Shown here: in pieces, positions 8,723-17,557 of the stretch
How positions within the stretch are numbered: the stretch's first letter is position 1
How the letters are laid out: every line of letters starts with the position of its first letter
Source of the DNA: Kibdelosporangium persicum
GTDB taxonomy: Bacteria; Actinomycetota; Actinomycetes; Mycobacteriales; Pseudonocardiaceae
NCBI RefSeq assembly: GCF_013280595.1
Contig: NZ_JAAATY010000002.1
Span: 62,001-126,000, forward strand
DNA length: 64,000 nt
Direction of reading: 5' to 3'
Translations under genes and position numbers: made by a program
The notes under the pieces: model-generated
Told to the model about the DNA's origin: nothing
What the model saw: only the letters and a program-made list of their open reading frames with translations
The model's database searches: none

Positions 8723-9234
8723 CAGAGCACTCCCATCAGCGGCCCGCCCGGCAAGGACACCCCGAGCAGGTCGTTGAACACGAAATAGGTGACGAGCGAG
8801 AGCCCGGCCGCGACGAGCGGGTCACGCACGAAATCACGGCTGCCCAAGGCATACGCCGCGCCCCAGAACAACACGGTCCCGGAGATCGGGAAACCCACCA
8901 GCCCGATCAGCACGACGTTCGCCAGAAAAGCCGCGGCCAGCAACAACACTGTCCGCCAGTCACCGGGCGCGCTCAGGTCGATGTCCTCGCCGCCCTCCGC
9001 TTCCCCCTTGCCACCGCGCAGCACGTCCCTCGCCAGCAACAGGGCGACCAGGATCAACGCGCTGCCGACCACGATCGGGACCACGTCCGGGCCGATCCCT
9101 CGCTCGGTCGGGATCTCCGGCAGGCCGATCGCGTCGACGAGCACAAGGACACCGAGTGCCGCAAGCACGACGCTGATGCCGAGCTCGGAGTACTCCTTGA
9201 GCCAGGACTTTCGCTCCACTGTGGACGTGCTCAT
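8722..9234 (-). CDS. tctB: Tripartite tricarboxylate transporter small permease
   Basis: This 170-residue TctB-family protein has about four predicted hydrophobic segments: [54 protein letters not shown] and a C-terminal one. A short cytoplasmic acidic loop separates the second and third. It overlaps tctC by four bases and tctA by one. TctB is the poorly conserved small subunit. The assignment rests mainly on length, topology and position between tctC and tctA. Confidence 0.88.
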   Translation of the reverse strand: MSTSTVERKSWLKEYSELGISVVLAALGVLVLVDAIGLPEIPTERGIGPDVVPIVVGSALILVALLLARDVLRGGKGEAEGGEDIDLSAPGDWRTVLLLAAAFLANVVLIGLVGFPISGTVLFWGAAYALGSRDFVRDPLVAAGLSLVTYFVFNDLLGVSLPGGPLMGVL

Positions 9235-10232
9235 ACCAGCCCCAGCTCCTTCAGCGTCGAGGCGACCCGGTCGTTCTCGGCGGCCAGGAACCTGCCGAAC
9301 TCCTCACCGGGCTGGAACGCCGACGTCCAGCCGTTGCGCTTGAGCACTTCCTGCCACTGCGCCGACGAGGTCAGCCTGGTGAACAGGGTGACCAGCCTGG
9401 TCCGCTCGCTCTCGGTGATGCCCGGCGGCGCGACCATGCCGCGCCAGTTGGTGAACACGACGTCCACACCGGACTCGGTCAGCGTCGGCGCGTTCACCCC
9501 GGGCAGCCGGTCCTTGCTGGTCACCGCGAGCACCCTGAGCTCACCGGCCTGGATCTGGTCGCGGTACTCGCCGATCCCCGAGACACCGAAGGCGATCTTG
9601 CCGCCGAGCACGGACGCCAGCAGCTCGCCGCCACCGTCGAAGGGCACGTAGTTGACCTGGCGCGGGTCCAGCCCGGCCGCCTTGGCCATCAACATCGGCG
9701 CCAGGTGGTCCGGGCCGCCCGCGCGGGAACCGCCGCCGACCGGCAGGGCACCGGGATCGGCCTTCCACGCCCGCAGCAGCTGGCCGATGTCCTGGTACGG
9801 CGAGTCCTTGCTGACCACGACGATGTCGGGTTCCTCGATCAGCTTCGCGATCGGTGTCGTGTCGGCCAGCGACGACGGGGACTTGTTCGTGTAGACCGCG
9901 CCGACGACACCGAGGCCCATGGACATCACGAGCTTGCCGTTGCCGCGCTCGTTGACCATCCGGCCGAGGCCGACCGTGCCACCCGCACCGGGCAGGTTGA
10001 ACACCTCGATCCGGCGGGACAGGTCCGCCTCCTCGATCGCCTTGGCGGCGTTGCGCGCGGTGACGTCGTAACCACCACCCGGCGCGTTGGGCACCAGTAC
10101 CCGGAGGCCGCGCACCTGGTCGCCCACGTCGTCGTCACTGCCGGAACTCAGCAGCGGTGGGATCAGCAGCAGGGCTGCGATCGCACCGAGCACGGCAAGC
10201 AGGGTATTCGCTCGCACGTCGCGACACCTCAC
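9231..10232 (-). CDS. tctC: Tripartite tricarboxylate transporter substrate-binding protein
   Basis: This 333-residue extracytoplasmic solute receptor of the Bug/TctC family has an N-terminal hydrophobic segment (LLAVLGAIAALLLIPPLL) that anchors or exports it. Family motifs include LVPNAPGGGYDVTARN, VFNLPGAGGTVGLGRM and GGGSRAGGPDHLAPM. The ligand is probably a di- or tricarboxylate, given the divergent citrate-type sensor kinase. The annotated start is a GTG. A second GTG five codons in also has a GAGG-type ribosome site and is equally plausible. Confidence 0.9.
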   Translation of the reverse strand: MRCRDVRANTLLAVLGAIAALLLIPPLLSSGSDDDVGDQVRGLRVLVPNAPGGGYDVTARNAAKAIEEADLSRRIEVFNLPGAGGTVGLGRMVNERGNGKLVMSMGLGVVGAVYTNKSPSSLADTTPIAKLIEEPDIVVVSKDSPYQDIGQLLRAWKADPGALPVGGGSRAGGPDHLAPMLMAKAAGLDPRQVNYVPFDGGGELLASVLGGKIAFGVSGIGEYRDQIQAGELRVLAVTSKDRLPGVNAPTLTESGVDVVFTNWRGMVAPPGITESERTRLVTLFTRLTSSAQWQEVLKRNGWTSAFQPGEEFGRFLAAENDRVASTLKELGLV

Positions 10233-10256
10233 CTCTCTGTGACTTCGCCGACTGCG

Positions 10257-10284
10257 TTGACTTATGTTGCACGCGGTTTACGGT
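10257..10284 (+). promoter_or_regulatory. Candidate promoter of the sensor kinase operon
   Basis: TTGACT and TACGGT are separated by 16 bases, a reasonable -35/-10 pair, about 60 bp before the kinase start. The 111-bp gap also has to hold the tct promoter on the other strand. A short CGCGC-TTAG-GCGCG hairpin follows at 10290-10303. Confidence 0.4.
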
Positions 10285-10343
10285 GATGTCGCGCTTAGGC
10301 GCGTATCGAAGTTTTCGGTCCTTGTGTTCACGAGGAGGTGTGC

Positions 10344-11927
10344 ATGGGCGTCAAGGGCTCGCTGGCCCGCCAGCTGCTGGCGTGGCAGGTGGTGATCGTG
10401 GCCGCCCTGCTCAGCTCCGTCGCGGTGTTCTCGACCATCCAGGCGAACGAGACCTTCATGGACGTCGAAGGACGCCGGATGCTGCTCGCCGCGGAGAACC
10501 TGGCGGCCACGCCGACGGTCCGCGGCACCGACGACAAGCCGCCGATCCCCGGCGCGCTCGCCGATCCGCTGCGCTACCAGCTCCTGCCGGGCTTCGGCGA
10601 GACCACACGCAGCCTGTCCGGTGCCGACAACGTCACGTTCGCGCTACCGGATCTGACCGTCGTGAGCTCGACCGTGCCGAACCGCATCGGATCGAAGCTG
10701 CCCGTCGACGGCAGCACGATCACAAATGGACGGTCGTGGGTCGGCGTGATCGACGACTCCCTTGTCGCGCACGTGCCCGTGATCGACAACAACCACCAGG
10801 TGACCGGCGTCGTCGCGGTCGGTGTGGAGACTCCCGGGTTCTTCGCCGGGATCGTGGAGTCGCCGACGAGTGCGCTCGCCCTGCTCGGACTGGCCACTGT
10901 GCTCGGTGTGGTCGGCTCACTCCTGCTGGCTCAGCGGGTGAAGAAGCAGACGCTCGGCCTGGAACCCGCCGAGATCACCTCGCTGGTGGAACAGCGGGAG
11001 GCCATGCTGCACGGGATCAAGGAAGGCGTTGTCGGCCTCGACCGCAACGACCGGATCATCCTGGTGAACGACCACGCCAGGACGCTGCTGTCGATCCCGC
11101 CGGACAGCGTCGGCAAGTCCGTGTCCGATTTGGACTTCAACGAGCGGATGACGGACGTGCTGACCGGGCGCTCGGCCGGGGCGGACCAGATCGTGCTGCG
11201 CAGGGGCCGCGTGCTGACGATGAACCGGATGCCGATCACGCTGCACGACCAGTCGATCGGTTCGGTGGTGACGATGCGGGACCGGACCGAGATGGTCGCA
11301 CTGCAGACCGAACTGGCCGCGACCCAGAACGCCACGGACACCCTGCGTGCGCAGGCGCACGAGTTCTCCAACCGCCTGCACACCATCTCGGGCCTGATCG
11401 AACTTGGCGAGTACGACGAAGTGAGGCAGTTCATCACCACGGTGTCCAACACACAGCAGCAGTGGCACGCCGAGGTGAGCTCGCGGATCGACGACTCGGC
11501 GGTGGCGGCCTTGCTGATCGCCAAGGCCAGCGTGGCCGCGGAACACGGCGTCGGCCTGCGGCTGTCCCCCGGCAGCCGCTTGTCCGAAGTAGACTCGGCG
11601 CTGTCCGCCGATCTGGTCACCGTCCTGGGCAACCTGGTGGACAATGCCGTGGACGCGCTCGGCGGAGTGCGGGACGGGTGGATCGAGGTGCACATCAGCG
11701 AGCTCGACGACGCGATCCGGGTCGTGGTGCGCGACTCGGGGCCGGGCGTGGCCCCGGAGATCGCGCGGGAGGTGTTCCGCAACGGATTCACCACCAAGGC
11801 GGCGGAGCAGGGCGGTCAACGCGGCCTCGGCCTGGCGCTGGCGCGGCAGACGTGCATCCGCCGGCAGGGGTGGATCGACGTGCACAACGAAGGGGGCGCG
11901 GTGTTCACCGCGCTGGTGCCCCGATGA
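10344..11927 (+). CDS. Sensor histidine kinase of the CitA/DcuS family
   Basis: This is a 527-residue protein. A first membrane segment (around residues 8-30) and a second (around 175-197, LLGLATVLGVVGSLLLA) enclose an extracytoplasmic sensor domain, as in CitA and DcuS. A cytoplasmic PAS-like region follows. The phosphoacceptor is His339 in AQAHEFSNRLHTI, the SpoOB-like type. The ATPase has its N box in NLVDNAVDALGG, G1 in RDSGPGVAPEI and G2 in QRGLGLALAR. The ATG is preceded by GAGGAGG. It is divergent from tctCBA, so it probably senses the transported carboxylate and induces uptake. Its stop overlaps the regulator start as ATGA. Confidence 0.92.
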   Translation: MGVKGSLARQLLAWQVVIVAALLSSVAVFSTIQANETFMDVEGRRMLLAAENLAATPTVRGTDDKPPIPGALADPLRYQLLPGFGETTRSLSGADNVTFALPDLTVVSSTVPNRIGSKLPVDGSTITNGRSWVGVIDDSLVAHVPVIDNNHQVTGVVAVGVETPGFFAGIVESPTSALALLGLATVLGVVGSLLLAQRVKKQTLGLEPAEITSLVEQREAMLHGIKEGVVGLDRNDRIILVNDHARTLLSIPPDSVGKSVSDLDFNERMTDVLTGRSAGADQIVLRRGRVLTMNRMPITLHDQSIGSVVTMRDRTEMVALQTELAATQNATDTLRAQAHEFSNRLHTISGLIELGEYDEVRQFITTVSNTQQQWHAEVSSRIDDSAVAALLIAKASVAAEHGVGLRLSPGSRLSEVDSALSADLVTVLGNLVDNAVDALGGVRDGWIEVHISELDDAIRVVVRDSGPGVAPEIAREVFRNGFTTKAAEQGGQRGLGLALARQTCIRRQGWIDVHNEGGAVFTALVPR

Positions 11928-12592
11928 TCAGGGTACTGGTGGTCGACGACGACTTCATGGTCGCCAAGGTCCACAGTGGATACGTGTCCCGGACGCCCGG
12001 CTTCGAAGTGGTCGGCGTGGCCCACACCGGCGCCGACGCGTTGCGCCTGGCCCAGGAACTGCGGCCCGACCTGGTCCTGCTGGACATCTACCTGCCGGAC
12101 ATGGACGGACTCGCCGTCCTGCAGGAACTCCGCTCAAGCCAAGGCGACACGGACGTCATCGTGATCAGTGCCGCCAACGACGTGGACACTGTACGGCGAG
12201 CGATGCGCGGAGGCGTACTGCACTACCTGATCAAGCCGTTCTCCTACTCGGCCTTGTTCGACCAGCTCCGGCACTTCGCCGCCCTGCACGAGAAACTCGA
12301 CCGTCTGGCAGTCGCCGGGCAGGCCGACGTGGACCAGGTCTTCGGAGCACGACCGCGCGGCGCGTCCACTTTGCCCAAGGGGCTCACCGAGCAGACCGCG
12401 GAGTTGGTGGAACGCGTGATGCGGCAACACCCGGAAGGCCTGTCGGCCACGGAATGCGCGCAGCTGACGGAGTTGTCGCGGGTGTCGGCCCGGCGCTACC
12501 TCGAGCACTTCACCGAGTCCGGCAAGGTCGACGTGACCCTGAAGTACGGCGGTACCGGCCGCCCGGAACGCCGCTACCGCTGGCAGAGCTAG
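11924..12592 (+). CDS. CitB/DcuR-type response regulator
   Basis: This 222-residue protein has a receiver domain with the acidic pocket VLVVDDDF, phosphoacceptor Asp54 in LLDIYLPDMDG, and Lys104 in YLIKPF. The C-terminal third carries a helix-turn-helix (LSATECAQLTELSRVSARRYLEHF), as in CitB/DcuR regulators. It forms an operon with the kinase through a four-base overlap. The predicted target is the divergent tct promoter. Its stop codon shares CTAG with the stop of the convergent GntR gene. Confidence 0.92.
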   Translation: MIRVLVVDDDFMVAKVHSGYVSRTPGFEVVGVAHTGADALRLAQELRPDLVLLDIYLPDMDGLAVLQELRSSQGDTDVIVISAANDVDTVRRAMRGGVLHYLIKPFSYSALFDQLRHFAALHEKLDRLAVAGQADVDQVFGARPRGASTLPKGLTEQTAELVERVMRQHPEGLSATECAQLTELSRVSARRYLEHFTESGKVDVTLKYGGTGRPERRYRWQS

Positions 12593-13221
12593 CCGAACAC
12601 CTCGCGCAGCACACCGGGATCGACCGTCCAGTTGCCGACGAGTTCACCGGCCGCGCGGTCCATGTCGCGTTCGAGGATCGCCTTGGCGATCAGCCGGTGC
12701 TCGGTCTCCGCGCGCATGATCCGCTTGCGGCTGGTGAAGTAGGCGAACTCGTAACGGTGGACGACCGTCTTCTGCGCTTTGATCAACTGGAGCAGGCGCT
12801 TGTTCGGGCAGGACTTGAGCAGTTCGTCGTGCCACTGGTCGTCGATCCTGCCCGCTTCGAGCGGATCGACGTCCAGCATGCGCTGGGCCAGTTCGTTCAG
12901 CCGCGGCACGCTTTCGGCCAGCACCTGGATGTCGCACTGGCGCAGCGCGAACGCCTCAAGGGCGCCGATGATCGGGTACGTCTCCTTGACCTCGTCGACG
13001 GTCAGCGGCAGCAGCCAGAAGCCACGGTTGGGGCGTAGTTCGAGCACACCTTCCTGGGCCAGACCCGCCAGGGCCTCGCGCAGCGGCGTACGGCTGACGC
13101 CCAGCTCGTCGGCCAGTTCGCCCTCGTTGATCCGTTCGCCGACCGGGTGGTCGCCACGGACCAGCCTGGTCAGCACTTCGTCGCGGATCTGCTCGCGCAA
13201 CGGCCGCCTGGTGATCGTCAT
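12589..13221 (-). CDS. GntR-family regulator with FCD domain
   Basis: This 210-residue protein has a winged helix-turn-helix at about residues 8-70 (ELADELGVSRTPLREALAGL, then VLELRPNRGFWLLPLT). An all-helical FCD effector domain follows. FCD proteins usually bind an organic acid or amino acid and repress a neighbouring catabolic gene. It is divergent from the PLP enzyme gene across a region rich in repeats. The ATG at 13221 is preferred over the GTG two codons upstream, because TACTCT lies six bases before it. It would then be leaderless, with its promoter inside a direct repeat that may be its own operator. Confidence 0.92.
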   Translation of the reverse strand: MTITRRPLREQIRDEVLTRLVRGDHPVGERINEGELADELGVSRTPLREALAGLAQEGVLELRPNRGFWLLPLTVDEVKETYPIIGALEAFALRQCDIQVLAESVPRLNELAQRMLDVDPLEAGRIDDQWHDELLKSCPNKRLLQLIKAQKTVVHRYEFAYFTSRKRIMRAETEHRLIAKAILERDMDRAAGELVGNWTVDPGVLREVFG

Positions 13222-13261
13222 GAACACAGAGTACTACATGCTGAACACAGAGTGCTGTATG
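13221..13261. repeat. Two 20-bp direct repeats, candidate GntR operators
   Basis: The unit TGAACACAGAGT-R-CT-R-Y-ATG occurs at 13221-13240 and 13242-13261, spaced 21 bp centre to centre (about two helical turns). The copies differ at three positions. The first covers the -10 box and start codon of the GntR gene. The second contains GTGCT-GTATGT-AGCAC (13252-13267), a short inverted repeat. This is a natural autorepression arrangement, inferred only from position. Confidence 0.5.
13228..13233 (-). promoter_or_regulatory. Candidate -10 box of the GntR gene
   Basis: On the minus strand TACTCT is followed by six bases and the ATG at 13221. It lies inside the first direct repeat. Confidence 0.4.
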
Positions 13262-13272
13262 TAGCACTTTAA

Positions 13273-13288
13273 ATTCTGAATTCAGAAT
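13273..13288. promoter_or_regulatory. Perfect 16-bp palindrome, candidate operator
   Basis: ATTCTGAATTCAGAAT is a perfect palindrome with no spacer. It is AT-rich in an otherwise GC-rich genome. It ends one base before the TAGAGT -10 box of the PLP enzyme gene, so a bound dimer would overlap the polymerase footprint. Confidence 0.5.
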
Positions 13289-13289
13289 G

Positions 13290-13295
13290 TAGAGT
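13290..13295 (+). promoter_or_regulatory. Candidate -10 box for a leaderless PLP-enzyme transcript
   Basis: TAGAGT is followed by seven bases and the ATG at 13303. TTTAAA 16 bases upstream could be a weak -35 box. The 16-bp palindrome lies between them. Confidence 0.45.
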
Positions 13296-13302
13296 GCAGG
13301 GC

Positions 13303-14361
13303 ATGTACCTCAATCCGTCAGCCACTTCCTGGACCGCGCCGGTCACCGACCCGGACGGCGATCCGAGGACGGTGCACCGCGCCCTGCCCGGGTTCGCGCC
13401 CACCCCGCTGATCGAAATCCCCGAGCTGGCGACGGAACTCGGCGTCGGCCGGCTCCTGGTGAAGGACGAACACATCCGGGCCGGGCTGCCGTCGTTCAAG
13501 ATCCTCGGCGCGGCCTGGGCCGTCTTCCGCGGACTCGGCGGCACCACGGGCACGTTCGAAGACCTCAAGATCGACCCGGACACCACGCTGGTCAGCGCCA
13601 CCGCGGGCAACCACGGCCGAGCCGTCGCCTACCTCGCCAAACTGCTGGGCATCAAGGCGCACATCTTCATCCCGGCAGGGACCGCGCCCGGACGAATCGA
13701 AGCGATCCGCTCGGAAGGCGCACTGGTGGACGTCGTCGACGGCGACTACCGCGTCGCCGTGGCCCAAGCGACAGCCCGAGCCGACCAGGACCCGAAAGCA
13801 CTGCACGCCGCGGACGTCGGCAACTCGATGACGCCGGTCTGGGCGACCCAGGGCTACCGGACGATCATGCACGAGATCGACGACCAACTCGCCGGGGTCG
13901 AACCGGATCTGGTGGTCGTCCCGGTAGGCGCCGGATCGTTCGCCTCGACGGTCGTGAGCCACTACCGGAGCGACGGACCCCGGCCCGCAATCCTGACCGT
14001 CGAACCGGATTCAGCGGCCTGCCTGCTGAAGTCGTTGCAGGCGGGCGAACCCGTCACCGTGCCAGGCCCACACCCTTCGGTGATGGCGGGTTTGAACGCG
14101 GGCGACGTTGACGGGCACGCGTGGCCGGTGCTGAAGCACGGCGTCGACTCGGCGATCACGGTCACCGATGAGGACGCCCACGAGGCCATGCGGACCCTCG
14201 CCGCGGCGAACGTCGTCGCGGGCGAATGCGGCGCGGCGAGCCTCGCGGGCGCACGGAACTTCCTTGCCACACAAAAACTACGGCCCGATGCCGTGGTCGT
14301 ATTGATCAGCACTGAGGGCGTACACGACCAAGCCGCGTACGACGCCGTGATCAGTCGCTGA
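13303..14361 (+). CDS. PLP-dependent enzyme, diaminopropionate ammonia-lyase-like
   Basis: This 352-residue fold-type II PLP enzyme is of the tryptophan synthase beta/threonine dehydratase superfamily. The Schiff-base lysine is in GLPSFKILGAAWA. TAGNHGRAVAYLA is the substrate-carboxylate loop and PVGAGSFAS the phosphate-binding loop. The order of motifs and the ALPGFAPTPLIEIPELA start resemble diaminopropionate ammonia-lyases, which release ammonia and pyruvate from 2,3-diaminopropionate. A related dehydratase specificity is possible. Control by the divergent GntR protein is likely. The last 11 bases overlap the convergent arfB gene. Confidence 0.8.
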   Translation: MYLNPSATSWTAPVTDPDGDPRTVHRALPGFAPTPLIEIPELATELGVGRLLVKDEHIRAGLPSFKILGAAWAVFRGLGGTTGTFEDLKIDPDTTLVSATAGNHGRAVAYLAKLLGIKAHIFIPAGTAPGRIEAIRSEGALVDVVDGDYRVAVAQATARADQDPKALHAADVGNSMTPVWATQGYRTIMHEIDDQLAGVEPDLVVVPVGAGSFASTVVSHYRSDGPRPAILTVEPDSAACLLKSLQAGEPVTVPGPHPSVMAGLNAGDVDGHAWPVLKHGVDSAITVTDEDAHEAMRTLAAANVVAGECGAASLAGARNFLATQKLRPDAVVVLISTEGVHDQAAYDAVISR

Positions 14362-14779
14362 ACGACGCGCGGCGCGAGCGCTTCGTCTCGCCACGCCGGC
14401 GCTTGGCGTCGAGACGCCGCTCCTTCGCCGCCCGGCTGGGCCGGGTCGGGCGCCGTTTGGGCGGTGGCGCCTCCGCGGCACTGCGCAACAACGCCGCGAG
14501 CCGTTCCCGCGCGGCCTGCCGATTCGCAAGCTGCGCACGGAATTCACTCGCCGCGACCGTCACCACCCCGTCGACGAGCCTGCGGTCGAGCCGTTCGAGG
14601 ATACGCGGACGCAAAGTGTCCGGAATGGACGGTGAACCGACCACGTCGAACGACAGCTCCACCCGGCTGTCCGTGGTGTTCACCCCCTGCCCACCTGGTC
14701 CGGACGACCGAGAGAAGCGTTCGCGCAACTCGGCCGCTGGGATCACCAGCGCACCCGTCACGAACAAGTCCTCAGCCAT
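14351..14779 (-). CDS. arfB: Alternative ribosome-rescue peptidyl-tRNA hydrolase (ArfB/YaeJ type)
   Basis: This is a 142-residue protein. Its N-terminal domain resembles class I release-factor catalytic domains and has the GGQ motif at residues 29-31 (SSGPGGQGVNTTDSRVEL). A basic C-terminal tail (KRRPTRPSRAAKERRLDAKR and onward) fits the mRNA-channel tail of ArfB. ArfB enters stalled ribosomes lacking a stop codon and hydrolyses the peptidyl-tRNA. The start was placed at MAEDLF. It is downstream of purM, and the gap of 45 bp permits co-transcription. Confidence 0.92.
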   Translation of the reverse strand: MAEDLFVTGALVIPAAELRERFSRSSGPGGQGVNTTDSRVELSFDVVGSPSIPDTLRPRILERLDRRLVDGVVTVAASEFRAQLANRQAARERLAALLRSAAEAPPPKRRPTRPSRAAKERRLDAKRRRGETKRSRRASFSD

Positions 14780-14824
14780 ACCCCCAGTGTGACGTGCGAT
14801 CACCCGGAATGCGAATGGATAACG

Positions 14825-15874
14825 CTAGAACCGCGGGTGGTCGCCGCGGAGGATCGCACGCGGGCTGCCGGCGTCGGCGACCTCGATCTCACCGATCACC
14901 CACGCCGGCAGGTGCCGGGCGGTGAGGATCGCCAGCGCGCGGTCGATGTCCTCGGGGCTGAGCACGGCGACCATGCCGATGCCCATGTTGAAGGTGCGTT
15001 CCAGTTCGTCACGCTCGACCCGGCCGCGCCGGCCGATCAGGCCGAACACCGGAGCGGGCGTCCAGGCGCCGCGGTCGAGCACGGCGCTGAGGCCCTGCGG
15101 GATCACGCGCGCGAGGTTGGCGACCAGGCCACCGCCGGTGATGTGGGCGAACGTGCGGACGTCGGTCTCCGCGGCGAGAGCAAGGCAGTCCTTGGCGTAG
15201 ATCCGGGTCGGCTCAAGCAGTTCCTCGCCGAGCGTGCGGCCGAACTCCTCGACCTGACCCGCCAGCGGCATCCGGGCGATGTCCAGCAACACCTTGCGGG
15301 CCAACGAGTAGCCGTTGGAGTGCAGACCGGACGACGCCATCCCGATCACCACGTCACCGGGCCGGACCCGTTCCGCGCCAAGGATGTTGTCCGCCTCGAC
15401 CACTCCGACACCGGTCGCCGAGACGTCGTAGTCCTCCTCGGGCATCAGACCCGGGCGCTCCGCCGTCTCACCGCCGAGCAGCGCGCAGCCCGCTTTCACG
15501 CACCCGTCCGAAATGCCCTTGACCAGCGCGGCGATCCGGTCCGGGTTGATCTTTCCGGTGGCGATGTAGTTCTCCAGGAACAGTGGCTCCGCACCGCACA
15601 CCACCAGGTCGTCGACCACCATCGCGACCAGGTCGATGCCGATCGTGTCGTGCACGTCCATCGCCTGCGCCACCGCGATCTTCGTGCCGACACCCTCGGT
15701 CGCCGACGCGAGCACCGGCTCACGCCAGCGGTCGAGCTTCAGCTTGAACAGCCCGGCGAACCCGCCGAGCACGGACAGCACCTCGGTCCGGGACGCCTTG
15801 TCCGCCCACGGCTTGAGCTTCTCGATGTGCTCCGCCGCGGTTTTGCTCGAGCCAGGGTCGTCCTGTGTCATCAC
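14825..15874 (-). CDS. purM: Phosphoribosylformylglycinamidine cyclo-ligase
   Basis: This 349-residue protein makes AIR from FGAM with ATP, step five of purine synthesis. Family blocks include GGFAGLFKLKLDRW near the N-terminus, ATEGVGTKIAVAQAMD, DDLVVCGAEPLFLENYI, CALLGGETAERPG and ITGGGLVANLARVIP. Length is normal. It follows purF by 32 bp and is co-transcribed with it. The GTG at 15874 is directly followed by an ATG, either of which can be the start; AAGGA lies about 11 bases upstream. Confidence 0.96.
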   Translation of the reverse strand: MMTQDDPGSSKTAAEHIEKLKPWADKASRTEVLSVLGGFAGLFKLKLDRWREPVLASATEGVGTKIAVAQAMDVHDTIGIDLVAMVVDDLVVCGAEPLFLENYIATGKINPDRIAALVKGISDGCVKAGCALLGGETAERPGLMPEEDYDVSATGVGVVEADNILGAERVRPGDVVIGMASSGLHSNGYSLARKVLLDIARMPLAGQVEEFGRTLGEELLEPTRIYAKDCLALAAETDVRTFAHITGGGLVANLARVIPQGLSAVLDRGAWTPAPVFGLIGRRGRVERDELERTFNMGIGMVAVLSPEDIDRALAILTARHLPAWVIGEIEVADAGSPRAILRGDHPRF

Positions 15875-15906
15875 CGAGCGGTCATCCTTGTCGTGTGGTT
15901 ACGGCT

Positions 15907-17430
15907 TCAGGGACGCTGCAACGCGTCCTCGGCACCGTACCCGTTGACCAAGACAGGCGTGGCCGGCCCGGCGACACCTTTTTCCACACTTTCCAGCAGA
16001 TGCTTGCCGATCAGGGCCTCACCGGGCAACTGGATCGGGTAGTTGCCGTCGAAGCACGCCATGCATAGCCGGCTGCGCGGCTGCTCGGTCGCGGCGACCA
16101 TGCTCTCCCGCGACACGTAGCCGAGCGAGTCCGCGCCGATCGACCGGCGTACGCCGTCGAAGTCCAGTCCGTTGGCGATCAGCTCGGCGCGTGAGGCGAA
16201 GTCGATGCCGTAGAAGCACGGCCATTTCACCGGCGGGGACGCGATCCGGACGTGCACTTCGAGTGCCCCGGCCTCCCGCAGCATCCGCACCAGCGCGCGC
16301 TGGGTGTTGCCGCGCACGATCGAGTCGTCCACCACGACAAGACGCTTGCCGCGGATGACGTCGCGCAACGGGTTGAGCTTGAGCCGGATTCCCAGCTGGC
16401 GGATCGTCTGCGACGGCTGGATGAACGTCCGTCCGACATAAGCGTTCTTGACCAGGCCCTGGCCGTACGGGATACCCGACGCCTGCGCGTAGCCGATCGC
16501 CGCGGGCGTGCCGGACTCCGGGACCGGGATCACCAGGTCGGCGTCGGCCGGGTGCTCGCTGGCCAGCCGACGGCCGATCTCCACGCGGGTGGCGTGCACG
16601 CTGCGACCGGAGATCGTGGTGTCCGGCCTGGCCAGGTAGACGTACTCGAAGACGCAGCCCTTCGGCTCCGGCACGGCGAACCGCGAGGAGCGCAGGCCGT
16701 CTTCGTCGATCGCGAGCAGCTCGCCGGGCTCGACCTCACGGACGAACGACGCGCCGACGATGTCCAGTGCCGCGGTCTCGCTCGCGACGACCCAGCCGCG
16801 CTCCAGGCGGCCGAGCACAAGCGGGTGCACGCCATGCGGGTCACGCGCCGCGTACAAGGTGGACTCGTCCGAGAAGACCAGGCAGAACGCGCCGCGCAGC
16901 GTCGGCAGCAACTCCATCGCGGCCTGCTCGAGCGTGGTCTCGGAGGCGAGCGCGGCCAGCAGGCCGCAGATCAGGTCCGAGTCGGTGGTGGCGCCGTTCT
17001 TGGTGGTGATGCCCGCCTGCTCCGAGCGCTCCAGCAGCTCGGCGGTGTTCACCAGGTTGCCGTTGTGGCCCAGCGAAAGGCCCTTGCCCGCGGCCGTGGT
17101 GCGGAACGTCGGCTGCGCGTTCTCCCACGTGCCCGAACCGGTCGTGGAGTAGCGGCAGTGGCCGACCGCGACGTGTCCCTTGAGGGAGTGCAGCACCTGC
17201 TCGTCGAACACCTGGCTGACCAGGCCGAGGTCCTTGAAGACGACGACCTGCCGGCCGTCTGCCACCGAAATACCGGCCGCTTCCTGGCCACGGTGCTGCA
17301 ACGCGTACAGCCCGTAGTAGGTGAGCTTGGCGACTTCCTCACCGGGCGCCCAGACGCCGAAGACCCCACATTCCTCGCGGGGTTCTGCGTCGATGGTGCC
17401 GGATTGGGGGGCTGACTGGTCGGTGACCAC
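15907..17430 (-). CDS. purF: Amidophosphoribosyltransferase
   Basis: This is a 507-residue protein, the first committed enzyme of purine synthesis, which transfers glutamine ammonia to PRPP. The GTG start has AGGGAG upstream. A 20-residue propeptide would be removed to expose the nucleophile Cys21 in REECGVFGVW. The glutaminase domain includes STTGSGTWENAQPTF. The PRPP loop is VVVDDSIVRGNTQ. A cysteine-containing RLCMACFDGNYPI near the C-terminus is typical of the iron-sulfur B. subtilis-type enzyme. A longer in-frame extension upstream lacks coding character and is rejected. Confidence 0.96.
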   Translation of the reverse strand: MVTDQSAPQSGTIDAEPREECGVFGVWAPGEEVAKLTYYGLYALQHRGQEAAGISVADGRQVVVFKDLGLVSQVFDEQVLHSLKGHVAVGHCRYSTTGSGTWENAQPTFRTTAAGKGLSLGHNGNLVNTAELLERSEQAGITTKNGATTDSDLICGLLAALASETTLEQAAMELLPTLRGAFCLVFSDESTLYAARDPHGVHPLVLGRLERGWVVASETAALDIVGASFVREVEPGELLAIDEDGLRSSRFAVPEPKGCVFEYVYLARPDTTISGRSVHATRVEIGRRLASEHPADADLVIPVPESGTPAAIGYAQASGIPYGQGLVKNAYVGRTFIQPSQTIRQLGIRLKLNPLRDVIRGKRLVVVDDSIVRGNTQRALVRMLREAGALEVHVRIASPPVKWPCFYGIDFASRAELIANGLDFDGVRRSIGADSLGYVSRESMVAATEQPRSRLCMACFDGNYPIQLPGEALIGKHLLESVEKGVAGPATPVLVNGYGAEDALQRP

Positions 17431-17557
17431 GCGAAGCGCTCCCTGGGGACGAATGCAGGCTGCGTCGTCCAGTGTAGATGGCGCTGCCACCCGTTCAGCC
17501 CACGCGGCTGTGGTCCGCCCCACTATCGCAACCGCGTTTGCGCTCGTCCGGCCTGCT

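Noticed and set aside
14789-16042. Plus-strand frame of 417 codons over purM
   Set aside because: Antisense shadow of a clear purM gene with complete motifs.
16252-17415. Plus-strand frame of 387 codons over purF
   Set aside because: Antisense shadow of purF; the composition is typical of complementary frames in GC-rich DNA.
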